From Chloroflexota bacterium (lineage in GTDB: Bacteria; Chloroflexota; Anaerolineae; Anaerolineales; Villigracilaceae): a DNA stretch of 5,604 nt. A program made the position numbers and the translations under genes. The notes under the pieces are model-generated. The model was not told the origin of the DNA and made no database searches. It was given only the letters and a program-made list of their open reading frames with translations. Of this stretch, positions 1 to 4,920 are shown piece by piece (within the stretch, counting starts at the first letter, position 1; each line of letters opens with the position of its first letter). Location: positions 1-5,604 of the forward strand of contig JAJYOH010000416.1 in assembly GCA_021796315.1 (NCBI GenBank), written 5' to 3'.

Positions 1-5
1 ACTAA

Positions 6-89
6 AATCCCGTCAATGAAGCATTGAAGTTAGTGATGAAGTTGAAGAAGGTGCAGGAAGAAGCAGGTCGATACTCGACAAAGCGATAA
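6..89 (+). other. possible 3' end of a CDS (27 codons, lysine-rich helical tail)
   Basis: An open stretch ends at TAA 87-89 and reads as a Lys/Glu-rich, helix-prone tail (it includes LKLVMKLKKVQEEAG). A strong hairpin with a T-rich run follows 12 nt after the stop, the layout expected at the end of a gene. However, an in-frame TAA at 3-5 closes the frame at the window edge, and no convincing start lies inside. If this is a real gene end, it must carry a frameshift near the edge (frame 1 reads TKIPSMKH and stops at 25-27). It may equally be chance. I do not recognise a family. Confidence 0.22.
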
Positions 90-101
90 AATTGGTAACC
101 G

Positions 102-138
102 GACCTCCAAGATTTTCAAATCTTGGAGGTCTTTGTTT
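102..138 (+). terminator. Rho-independent terminator-like hairpin
   Basis: Left arm 102-115 (gacctccaagattt) is the exact reverse complement of 118-131, giving 13 bp around a TTCA tetraloop (14 bp if fully closed). TTTGTTT follows at 132-138, so it best serves + strand transcripts arriving from the left. The - strand side has only a weaker T-rich stretch, but the hairpin could also stop transcripts of the DUF2283/toxin operon. It may also be one copy of a dispersed palindromic repeat. Confidence 0.6.
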
Positions 139-150
139 ATGCCGCGCGGA

Positions 151-186
151 CTCCCTTCTCCTAAAGGAGAGGGGTTGGGATGAGGT
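151..186 (-). repeat. interspersed C-rich repeat with internal hairpin
   Basis: On the - strand this reads cctcatcccaacccctctcc followed by tttaggagaagggag. From memory it matches a dispersed intergenic repeat seen in many bacterial genomes, often mistranslated as PHPNPSPLGEG; it does so here in the frame of the adjoining ABC relic. TCTCCT at 157-162 pairs with AGGAGA at 165-170, extended by C153-155/G171-173 around one bulged base. It abuts the ABC relic and probably marks a rearrangement endpoint. The function is unknown, and the copy number cannot be judged from one window. Confidence 0.5.
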
Positions 187-203
187 CGCTTTCCACATCG
201 CGA

Positions 204-260
204 GTGCGTGCCGCGTTCGACAATCCGTCCCCTATCCATCACTAAAAAATCAGCGGCTAG
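204..260 (-). pseudogene. relic of an ABC-transporter 3' region (codons for LAAD...ERGTH)
   Basis: The - strand reads LAADFLVMDRGRIVERGTH. This aligns almost residue for residue with the intact exporter in this window just after its H-loop (LAADLILVMDRGRIVERGTH), with one codon missing and several silent differences. Nothing recognisable of the gene precedes residue L, and the downstream side runs straight into the C-rich repeat. It is therefore a fragment of a paralogous ABC gene, not expressed as a product. Its first bases supply the TAG stop of the DUF2283 gene, which places the junction exactly at that gene's end. Confidence 0.78.
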
Positions 261-463
261 CCTGCGACTGGTGAAACTTGATGCTCGATTTTGCTCGGCA
301 CACTGACGCGGCTGGAGGCGTCGAGAATTTCAAGAGAAATGAGATTGCCCTTCTCGTCGTAATCGAGAATTACACCCGGTTTGTCTTCGTCGCTTTCCAC
401 GATGGGTGTTTCAGCGAAGATGATGGTTAAAGTGTCAGTCTCGCGATCATAAACGACCTTCAT
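257..463 (-). CDS. DUF2283 domain-containing protein, third gene of a toxin-antitoxin operon
   Basis: A 68-residue protein matching the DUF2283 pattern throughout: MKVVYDRETDTLTI at the start, then ESDEDKPGVILDYDEKGN, then LISLEILDASSRV. These are short soluble beta-rich proteins of unknown biochemical role. From general knowledge they are often encoded next to small RelE-like (e.g. DUF4258) toxins and are assumed to be antitoxins. Here the gene starts 4 nt after the stop of a RelE/ParE-type toxin that already has its own upstream partner, so it is the third gene of one operon. The ribosome site is weak (GGGAAA about 7 nt before ATG), suggesting translation coupled to the toxin gene. The last residues (SPVAG) and the TAG stop lie at the junction with an ABC-gene relic, so the C-terminus may have been altered by that fusion. 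Confidence 0.86.
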   Translation of the reverse strand: MKVVYDRETDTLTIIFAETPIVESDEDKPGVILDYDEKGNLISLEILDASSRVSVPSKIEHQVSPVAG

Positions 464-467
464 GGCT

Positions 468-743
468 TTATTTCCCGAACTGTCGAATCAACTTGTCGTA
501 GTCTGTGTGCGAACCAATCCAATACCAGATAATGTCATCCTCTTCGCGAATACCGACAGCGCGATATTCCAACCCAATCCGCACAGAGTAAATGGGGCGG
601 GTCGGATAAATGGACTTGAAGCGCAAACTTGGATGATGAGGGTTCTCAATAAAAAGACGATATGCCTGCCGCGCTTGTTTTTGAACGTCGGCAGGCAATT
701 CTGCGAAGGCTTTCCGAAACTTATCTGTGATGTGAGAGTTCAT
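468..743 (-). CDS. RelE/ParE-family toxin of a type II toxin-antitoxin system
   Basis: A 91-residue basic protein with the compact RelE/ParE layout: two N-terminal helices (FRKAFAELPADVQKQARQAY, residues 9-28), a strand with the usual H-P-S-L-R-F element (37-42), then the core sheet YSVRIGLEYRAVGI (52-65) and a C-terminal strand and helix IIWYWIGSHTDYDKLI (71-86). Family members are ribosome-dependent mRNA interferases (RelE/HigB-like) or gyrase poisons (ParE); the sequence alone does not decide which. The ATG overlaps the stop of the upstream antitoxin gene by 4 bp (ATGA at 743-740), the classic translationally coupled order of antitoxin then toxin. The length is complete and there is no frameshift, so the toxin is probably functional. 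Confidence 0.88.
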   Translation of the reverse strand: MNSHITDKFRKAFAELPADVQKQARQAYRLFIENPHHPSLRFKSIYPTRPIYSVRIGLEYRAVGIREEDDIIWYWIGSHTDYDKLIRQFGK

Positions 744-955
744 AAAGTTTCGGGATCGAGTTTTTTTGTTTTCTTTGCCTTATGTTCCGCCAATGCTTCA
801 TCCGCGAGACTCGATAATACATCGCTGGATTTGGCGAATAATTTGGACCAACGTTCTTCGGAATGTAATTCTTCCAGGATCCACGCCGTAAACTGATTTT
901 GTTCAGCGGGAGGAAGTTTTTCAATTTCAGAGATGACTAACTCTAATTGAGTCAT
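740..955 (-). CDS. antitoxin-like small protein, partner of the RelE/ParE-type toxin
   Basis: A 71-residue acidic-then-basic protein: a helical N-terminal part, TQLELVISEIEKLPPAEQNQ (residues 2-21), then WILEELHSEERWSKLF and a C-terminal ADEALAEHKAKKTKKLDPE segment. This matches a type of small protein common upstream of RelE/ParE-type toxins in Chloroflexota and cyanobacteria, the last part presumably wrapping the toxin. No clear DNA-binding domain (ribbon-helix-helix, HTH or AbrB) is visible, so autoregulation is uncertain. The start at 955 is chosen because AGGAG at 966-962 sits 6 nt upstream. An in-frame ATG at 988 would overlap the likely -10 element. It is the first gene of the antitoxin-toxin-DUF2283 operon and overlaps the toxin gene by ATGA. 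Confidence 0.85.
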   Translation of the reverse strand: MTQLELVISEIEKLPPAEQNQFTAWILEELHSEERWSKLFAKSSDVLSSLADEALAEHKAKKTKKLDPETL

Positions 956-978
956 TTCTATCTCCTTGCTCAATCCAA

Positions 979-987
979 AGTATAGCA
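979..987 (-). promoter_or_regulatory. extended -10 promoter of the antitoxin-toxin-DUF2283 operon
   Basis: On the - strand, TGCTATACT combines a TATACT -10 (984-979) with the TG extension (987-986). It lies 23 nt upstream of the antitoxin ATG in an AT-rich stretch. No good -35 is seen at the usual distance, as is common for extended -10 promoters. It falls between the ABC relic ending at 1006 and the gene, so the operon carries its own promoter. Confidence 0.45.
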
Positions 988-1005
988 TATTTAAATAAGC
1001 CGAAA

Positions 1006-1050
1006 TTAAACGCGTTCTCTCTTAAACTGCGTCTCATGCAACTGACTATA
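1006..1050 (-). pseudogene. relic of an ABC-transporter 3' end (last 14 codons plus stop)
   Basis: The - strand reads YSQLHETQFKRERV then TAA. This is the C-terminus of the intact exporter (YSQLYETQFKREKV then TGA) with about five base changes over 42 nt, two of them changing residues and one silent. Homology ends sharply at 1050, where the C-rich element begins. It lies 100 nt downstream of the intact gene's own end and immediately upstream of the toxin-antitoxin promoter. It is either the end of a lost paralogous neighbour or a duplicated tail; it is not expressed as a product. Confidence 0.82.
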
Positions 1051-1069
1051 ACCCCTACCGCCTTCGGCA

Positions 1070-1139
1070 CCTCCCCCAAATATGACAATGTAAATTTGGA
1101 ATATGCATTCAACGGTTAAATCGTCGGATTTGGGGGAGG
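1070..1139. repeat. inverted-repeat element between the exporter gene and its duplicated tail
   Basis: CCTCCCCCAAAT at 1070-1081 is the exact reverse complement of 1128-1139 (ATTTGGGGGAGG), with 46 nt between the arms. Outside the arms, C-rich (1051-1060) and G-rich (1141-1150) flanks extend the symmetry imperfectly, the latter running into the exporter's stop codon. The element fills exactly the space between the intact ABC gene and the relic of its 3' end. It could be a miniature mobile element or a dispersed palindromic repeat. It could also fold at the 3' end of the exporter mRNA, though no T-tract follows. Confidence 0.6.
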
Positions 1140-1150
1140 CTGGGAGGGGG

Positions 1151-3139
1151 TCAAACCTTTTCTCTCTTGAACTGCGTCTCATACAACTGACTATATAGTC
1201 CTCCCGTCGCGAGCAACTGCTCGTGCGTGCCGCGTTCGACGATCCTGCCTCGATCCATCACCAAAATTAAATCCGCCGCCAAAATCGTGGATAGACGATG
1301 GGCAATCACAATTGAAGTCCGTCCCGCCATGACGCGCTTCAACGCGTCTTGAATCAATGATTCAGATTCGCTGTCGAGCGAACTCGTGGCTTCATCGAGC
1401 ACTAAAATCTTTGGGTCTTTCAGGATCACGCGCGCCAGCGCGATGCGCTGTTTCTCTCCGCCACTCAGACGATAACCGCGCTCGCCAACGATCGTGTCGT
1501 AACGGTCGGGCAAGTCCACGATGAACTGATGAATGTTGGCCGCCTTGGCCGCGGCTTCGATCTCGGCTTGCGTCGCGTCCATCTTCGCATACGTCAGGTT
1601 GGTGCGGATCGTGTCGTGGAAAAGATACGTCTCCTGCGTCACCATGCCGATGGCGGACGAAAGCGAATCGAGCGTCACATCTTTCAAGTCGCGCCCATCG
1701 ATGCGGATGACTCCGCTGGTTGGGTCATACAGGCGCGGGATGAGATACGTCAACGTTGTTTTGCCCGCGCCCGAAGGTCCGACCAGAGCGACGAGCTGAC
1801 CCGGCGCGGCGCGGAAGGAAATGTCTTCCAACGCGACCTCGCGGGCTTGGGATGTTGAATCAGCCTCCCCATCGGATGAAGAGCCGTTTCCATTTTGACC
1901 ACGGACGACAGACGATTGACCACCGTCCTCGGTCTTCGGTCCGCGGTCTTTATCCGTCAAAGAAAGAACCGCACCGACGTCTTCCATGCGTCCGTAGCGT
2001 TTGACATCTTTCAACAGTTTGCTTTCATCAATGTCGTAGTTGAAGGTGACGTTTTCAAAAACGAGATCGCCTTTGACATCTTTTAATTCAGTCGCATCTT
2101 TTTCCTCGACGATGTCGTGCGGCAGGTCGAGCAGTTCGAAGACGCGCTCGAAGCTGACCATCGAAGTGCTGAAGTCTACCGGTGCAGAGGCCAGTCCCTG
2201 CAGCGTGCCGTAAAGTTGGCCGAGATATGCGCCGAAGGCGACGATGGTGCCAACCGTGAACGAACCTTGAATGACGAAGTATCCGCCCAGGCCATAGACC
2301 AGAGCCGTGCCCACCGCGCTGACCAAGCCGAGGATCATGAAAAAGGTCGAGCCGATCACGGCGCGGCGCACACCGATGTCTCGCACGTTCCCGGCGCGCT
2401 CGCGGAAGCGGTTGCCTTCATCGTTGGCGCGCCCGAACAATTTGACCAGCAGCGCACCGCCGATGTTGAGCGTCTCGTTCATGTGGGCATTCATCTCGGC
2501 GTTCAGTTCCATGGACCGCCGGGCGGCGTCGCGCAGGACGATGCCCAGCCGCTGAGCGGCGATGATGAACAGCGGCAGGATCAGCACGCTGACAATCGTC
2601 AGCCGCCATTCGAGCGTGAGCATCACGGCCAGCAAAGCAATGGCTTCGATGATGTTGGTGATAATGTTGACGATCGTGTTGCTGATGGCGTTCTGCGCGC
2701 CGACCACGTCGTTGTTGAGGCGGCTCATCAACTCGCCGACTTTGGTGTTGGTGAAGAAACGCAGGGACATGCGCTGTAGTCGCTCGAATAATGCCACGCG
2801 CAGGTCATAGGTCACGCCTTCGCCCACGGACGAGTTCAACCGTCTTTGGAAGACCGAGATTACGCCGTTGAGGATCGGCAGGAATAATAATGCCAGCGCC
2901 AGCAGTAAAAGTTCATGCAGGTTTTTTTGCGGAAGCACCTGGTCGATCATTGTGCGGAAGATGAGCGGTGAGACCAGGCTCACACCCGTGCTGAGCAGGA
3001 TCAACGCCAGCATCCCGCCGATTCCCTGCCAGTAAGGTCGCGCATACGCGAGCACGCGTCCCAATAATTCGCGCGTCAGCTTGGGCTTCTGGTCGCCCGA
3101 ACGCATATAGCTAAACCAACCACCACCGCCATGGAACAT
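1151..3139 (-). CDS. ABC exporter half-transporter (membrane domain fused to ATPase), with a repeat-derived insertion
   Basis: A 662-residue type IV (MsbA/BmrA-like) ABC exporter that works as a dimer in the inner membrane and couples ATP hydrolysis to efflux; the substrate cannot be told from sequence. Six membrane segments lie near residues 38-61, 75-97, 150-176, 180-200, 262-285 and 290-312. The nucleotide-binding domain starts near 358, with A-loop Tyr368, Walker A GPSGAGKTT (454-462), Q-loop Gln502, signature LSGGE (558-562), Walker B ILVLDE with Asp582-Glu583, SSLD D-loop and H-loop His614: all catalytic residues are present. About 86 residues separate Tyr368 from Walker A, against roughly 25-30 normally. 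The extra 55-60 residues (about 370-433) are polar and Gly/Ser/Asp-rich and partly encoded by a heptad repeat. The start is fixed by AGGAG (3153-3149) 9 nt upstream. It appears to be a monocistronic unit. Small 3'-end relics of related genes lie downstream. Confidence 0.96.
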   Translation of the reverse strand: MFHGGGGWFSYMRSGDQKPKLTRELLGRVLAYARPYWQGIGGMLALILLSTGVSLVSPLIFRTMIDQVLPQKNLHELLLLALALLFLPILNGVISVFQRRLNSSVGEGVTYDLRVALFERLQRMSLRFFTNTKVGELMSRLNNDVVGAQNAISNTIVNIITNIIEAIALLAVMLTLEWRLTIVSVLILPLFIIAAQRLGIVLRDAARRSMELNAEMNAHMNETLNIGGALLVKLFGRANDEGNRFRERAGNVRDIGVRRAVIGSTFFMILGLVSAVGTALVYGLGGYFVIQGSFTVGTIVAFGAYLGQLYGTLQGLASAPVDFSTSMVSFERVFELLDLPHDIVEEKDATELKDVKGDLVFENVTFNYDIDESKLLKDVKRYGRMEDVGAVLSLTDKDRGPKTEDGGQSSVVRGQNGNGSSSDGEADSTSQAREVALEDISFRAAPGQLVALVGPSGAGKTTLTYLIPRLYDPTSGVIRIDGRDLKDVTLDSLSSAIGMVTQETYLFHDTIRTNLTYAKMDATQAEIEAAAKAANIHQFIVDLPDRYDTIVGERGYRLSGGEKQRIALARVILKDPKILVLDEATSSLDSESESLIQDALKRVMAGRTSIVIAHRLSTILAADLILVMDRGRIVERGTHEQLLATGGLYSQLYETQFKREKV
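1897..1948. repeat. GAC/GTC heptad repeat inside the ABC exporter gene
   Basis: On the + strand the stretch runs in 7-base steps: gaccacg gacgaca gacgatt, then gaccacc, gtcctcg, gtcttcg, gtccgcg and gtc. The first half carries GAC at each step and the second half GTC, so the whole is an imperfect palindrome (GACCACGGAC pairs with GTCCGCGGTC with one G-T). Repeats of this GAC-nnnn type are, from memory, scattered between genes in Anaerolineae-like genomes. Here one lies in frame inside a coding sequence (exporter residues about 398-415), giving a Gly/Asp/Arg-rich linker. Confidence 0.7.
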
Positions 3140-3168
3140 AAAAGAAGTCTCCTAGTCTAAAAGGTCGA

Positions 3169-3201
3169 ACGAGTCTGACAGGTTTACCCCGTCAGACTCG
3201 T
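3169..3201. repeat. perfect 11-bp palindrome at the exporter promoter (possible operator)
   Basis: ACGAGTCTGAC at 3169-3179 is the exact reverse complement of 3191-3201, separated by 11 nt that contain a further GGT/ACC pairing. It overlaps the expected transcription start of the ABC exporter gene, just downstream of the TATAGT -10. It could be an operator for a dimeric repressor (efflux genes are often controlled by MarR or TetR proteins), a 5'-UTR hairpin, or a dispersed repeat. There is no T-tract on either side, so a terminator is less likely. Confidence 0.65.
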
Positions 3202-3204
3202 AGG

Positions 3205-3233
3205 ACTATAAGACTTGTTTGACTTTTCCGCAA
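3205..3233 (-). promoter_or_regulatory. sigma70-type promoter of the ABC exporter gene
   Basis: On the - strand TTGCGG (3233-3228) and TATAGT (3210-3205) are separated by exactly 17 nt. Transcription would begin near 3198, leaving a leader of about 60 nt that starts inside the palindrome and ends at AGGAG and the ATG at 3139. This is the best-spaced promoter match between the divergent exporter and DUF1801 genes. Confidence 0.5.
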
Positions 3234-3276
3234 CTGGACGAGTGGGGAGGTTAATGAAAGTCTATGATGAGGCGGG

Positions 3277-3282
3277 TATAAT
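3277..3282 (+). promoter_or_regulatory. -10 element upstream of the DUF1801 gene
   Basis: A perfect TATAAT lies 19 nt before the ATG at 3302, with no good -35 at 16-18 nt. Transcription would start near 3289, so the mRNA would begin almost at the ribosome site GGAG (3289-3292), giving a very short leader. The missing -35 and crowded leader keep confidence modest. Confidence 0.35.
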
Positions 3283-3301
3283 ATTTTTGGAGTAAGAAAT
3301 T

Positions 3302-3685
3302 ATGCTCCCTATGCGCCAGATCGAAACTTTTCTCGAACGTACATCCCCGTATTTACAAGACATCGTTTTTGAATTGAGAAATATCATTGCATCTGTCGCA
3401 CCAGATGCGGTCGAGGTTGTTCGTTGGGGAGGATTAAGTTATTTTCACGAAGGGCGCGGGGGAATCGTCAGTGCGGGGATCTGTCAGATCGGCATCCACG
3501 AAGATCATATCCGCCTGGCATTTATCCACGGCGCTTTTTTGTCCGACCCGCGGCATCTCTTGGAAGGGACGCAAAAATACAAACGGTTTGTCAGGATTGA
3601 TTCGTTTGAGAATGCTCCCTGGGACTATTTGAAAGAATTGATCGAATCTGCTGCGCGGTTTGATCCACGCTCAGTGGCGATGTAA
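3302..3685 (+). CDS. DUF1801 domain-containing protein
   Basis: A 127-residue soluble protein of the DUF1801 (YdhG-like) family. The diagnostic run is present: an N-terminal helix IETFLER, then LQDIVFELRNIIASVAPDAVE (18-38), the WGGLSY turn (42-47), a short sheet with QIGIHEDHIRLAF, then LLEGTQKYKRFVRI and a closing helix. The fold is frataxin-like; members have been linked to iron handling (B. subtilis Fra/YdhG), but most are uncharacterised and the biochemical role here is unknown. The start at 3302 is preferred over ATG 3311 because GGAG (3289-3292) lies 9 nt upstream. It is divergent from the ABC exporter and is followed by the HD-domain gene 55 nt later with no visible terminator, so the two may be co-transcribed. 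Confidence 0.87.
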   Translation: MLPMRQIETFLERTSPYLQDIVFELRNIIASVAPDAVEVVRWGGLSYFHEGRGGIVSAGICQIGIHEDHIRLAFIHGAFLSDPRHLLEGTQKYKRFVRIDSFENAPWDYLKELIESAARFDPRSVAM

Positions 3686-3740
3686 TATCCAGCCGCAGGT
3701 GGGAGCTGAAGATCTTGCTTTCTGTGGCAAAATAGGTCTT

Positions 3741-4397
3741 ATGACCCAACAAGAGATCATCCAAAAAACAGCCGAACATATAAAGCAGGAATTCTTGGAC
3801 GATTCGGCCGGCCACGATTGGTGGCATATTTATCGCGTCTGGAAGAACGCTATTACGATCAGCGAACACGAAAAAGCGGATTCTTTCATTGTCCAGCTTG
3901 CGGCCCTGCTCCATGACCTGGACGATTGGAAGTTCAACGACAGAGAAGATGAAACTCCGCAGCGCGCCAGGGCGTGGATGGAATCATGCAGCGTTGATTC
4001 CCACATAATTGAACAGGTTTGCGAGATCATCATGCACATTTCCTATGAAGGCGCGAATGTGGAGAATGAAATGAAAAGTATCGAAGGTTTCATTGTTCAG
4101 GATGCCGACCGTCTGGATGCCATCGGCGCGATCGGGATTGGCCGCGCCTTCGCTTATGGCGGTTACAAAAACAGGCTGATGTACGATCCCGATTCTCCGC
4201 CGCAAATGCACGCGGCCTTCGAGCAATATAAGAACAGCAAAAGCGCGACCCTCAATCACTTTTACGAAAAATTGCTTCTGCTCAAGGACAGGATGAACAC
4301 ATCCACTGCAAAGCGGATCGCGGCACACAGGCATGAGACCATGGTTGAATTTCTTGACCAATTTATGAGCGAGTGGGAAGGCAGGGATGTAAGTTGA
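3741..4397 (+). CDS. HD-domain metal-dependent phosphohydrolase (YedJ/YpgQ-like)
   Basis: A 218-residue cytosolic protein with the HD metal-binding set: GHDWWHIYRV with His25/His29 (24-33), the LLHDLDDW box with His58-Asp59 (56-63), a conserved His99 in IIMHISYEG, and Asp123/Asp126 in QDADRLDAIGAIGIGR (120-135). This order is typical of the small YedJ/YpgQ group, which hydrolyse nucleotides or related phosphate esters in vitro; the physiological substrate is unknown. Length and motifs are complete. The start MTQQEII at 3741 is chosen because the family N-terminus begins about 25 residues before GHDWWH. An upstream in-frame ATG at 3660 would lie inside the DUF1801 gene and adds atypical residues. 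The ribosome site is weak (AGG at 3734-3736), consistent with co-transcription with the DUF1801 gene. Confidence 0.9.
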   Translation: MTQQEIIQKTAEHIKQEFLDDSAGHDWWHIYRVWKNAITISEHEKADSFIVQLAALLHDLDDWKFNDREDETPQRARAWMESCSVDSHIIEQVCEIIMHISYEGANVENEMKSIEGFIVQDADRLDAIGAIGIGRAFAYGGYKNRLMYDPDSPPQMHAAFEQYKNSKSATLNHFYEKLLLLKDRMNTSTAKRIAAHRHETMVEFLDQFMSEWEGRDVS

Positions 4398-4451
4398 AGG
4401 CATAAGCGCGGCGTGTCGGTATGATACAAATTCGGGAGAGGCGCTCCTCAA

Positions 4452-4798
4452 ATGGAACTTGTCAGTGTGGATATCGGAAGCGAATGGACCCAGCCCAAAG
4501 GAACGAGATCGAAACGACGGGAATTTATAAACTTCCAACCCGTGAACCGGTGGAGATTACAACACTTGGCGTCAGGGAAAATTTTATCTGCGATCAAAAG
4601 AATCACAGCGGATCGGACCAGGCGATCTACGTTTATGGCGCGGCGGATTGTGTTCGGTGGTCAAAAGAATTGGGACGTGAGATCGAAGCGGGCACTTTTG
4701 GCGAGAATCTAACCGTCAGCGAACTGGAAAGCGCGCATGTCAACGTTGGCGATCGGCTCACACGAAGAAACTTGGCTGGCGGCATCTTTTTTATATGA
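4452..4798 (+). pseudogene. MOSC-domain protein pseudogene: frameshifted and 3'-truncated
   Basis: The first frame from ATG 4452 gives MELVSVDIGSEWTQPKG, a typical start of YiiM-like MOSC proteins. Homology then continues in another frame from about 4502 with NEIETTGIYKLP, followed by FICDQKNHSGSDQAIYVYGA and the hallmark GTFGENLTVSELE, then VNVGDRL ending at 4759. The frame change lies between about 4497 and 4504, consistent with a single-base loss. After GDRL the family sequence stops and reads RRNLAGGIFFI then TGA 4796-4798, so the second half with the conserved Cys region is missing. MOSC proteins of this group bind molybdenum cofactor for reduction or sulphur-transfer chemistry. With both defects, no functional product is expected. 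It lies 54 nt after the HD gene. Confidence 0.82.
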
Positions 4799-4836
4799 CT
4801 CTCATCCTCATTTGATAGAATCTGTATAAATCTACA

Positions 4837-4864
4837 TTGACGCATTTGCTCTGAAAAGTAGAAT
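4837..4864 (+). promoter_or_regulatory. promoter of the leader ORF / HTH regulator unit
   Basis: TTGACG (4837-4842) and TAGAAT (4859-4864) are separated by 16 nt, a good sigma70-type match. Transcription would begin near 4871, giving a leader of about 50 nt before the 20-codon ORF and about 110 nt before the regulator start. It is independent of the decayed MOSC gene upstream. Confidence 0.45.
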
Positions 4865-4875
4865 TCAATCTCAGA

Positions 4876-4897
4876 GCGAGGGCGCAAGCGCCCTTGC
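4876..4897 (+). other. GC-rich stem-loop at the 5' end of the regulator leader RNA
   Basis: GCGAGGGCG (4876-4884) pairs with CGCCCTTGC (4889-4897) around a CAAG loop, with one G-T pair. It starts about 5 nt after the predicted transcription start, so it would form at the extreme 5' end of the mRNA. Only a weak T-rich stretch (TATCTTTA) follows, so it is more likely an mRNA-stabilising or regulatory structure than a strong terminator. It could also be an attenuator or a dispersed repeat. Confidence 0.45.
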
Positions 4898-4920
4898 TAT
4901 CTTTAAGAGCATAGGAAATT

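Noticed and set aside
462..896. + strand open frame (144 codons) opposite the toxin and antitoxin genes
   Set aside because: Antisense to two recognised small genes, with no family resemblance. Its openness follows from their codon pattern.
956..988. Longer antitoxin starting at ATG 988
   Set aside because: The extra residues would overlap the likely -10 element, and the strong AGGAG is spaced for the ATG at 955.
1006..1195. Tail copies at 1006-1050 and 1151-1195 as an insertion-sequence target-site duplication
   Set aside because: The copies are about 45 bp with several substitutions and the element between them has no transposase. Ordinary target duplications are shorter and identical when recent.
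1897..1948. CRISPR-like array
   Set aside because: The repeat period is 7 bases with no spacers of uniform length, and there are no cas genes. It is a short heptad repeat.
2117..2779. Long + strand open frame (220 codons) opposite the ABC exporter gene
   Set aside because: It lies wholly antisense to a strongly conserved coding region and its translation is His/Asp/Gln/Arg-rich low-complexity, typical of a mirror frame. It shows no domain and no ribosome site.
3660..3740. Longer HD-domain protein starting at ATG 3660
   Set aside because: It would start inside the DUF1801 gene and add residues not typical of the family. ATG 3741 gives the normal N-terminus.
4421..4501. ATG 4421 as the true start of an unbroken MOSC gene
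   Set aside because: The residues it adds (MIQIRERRSSNG...) do not resemble MOSC proteins, whereas the other frame from 4452 gives the expected MELVSVDIG start. A frameshift explains both.
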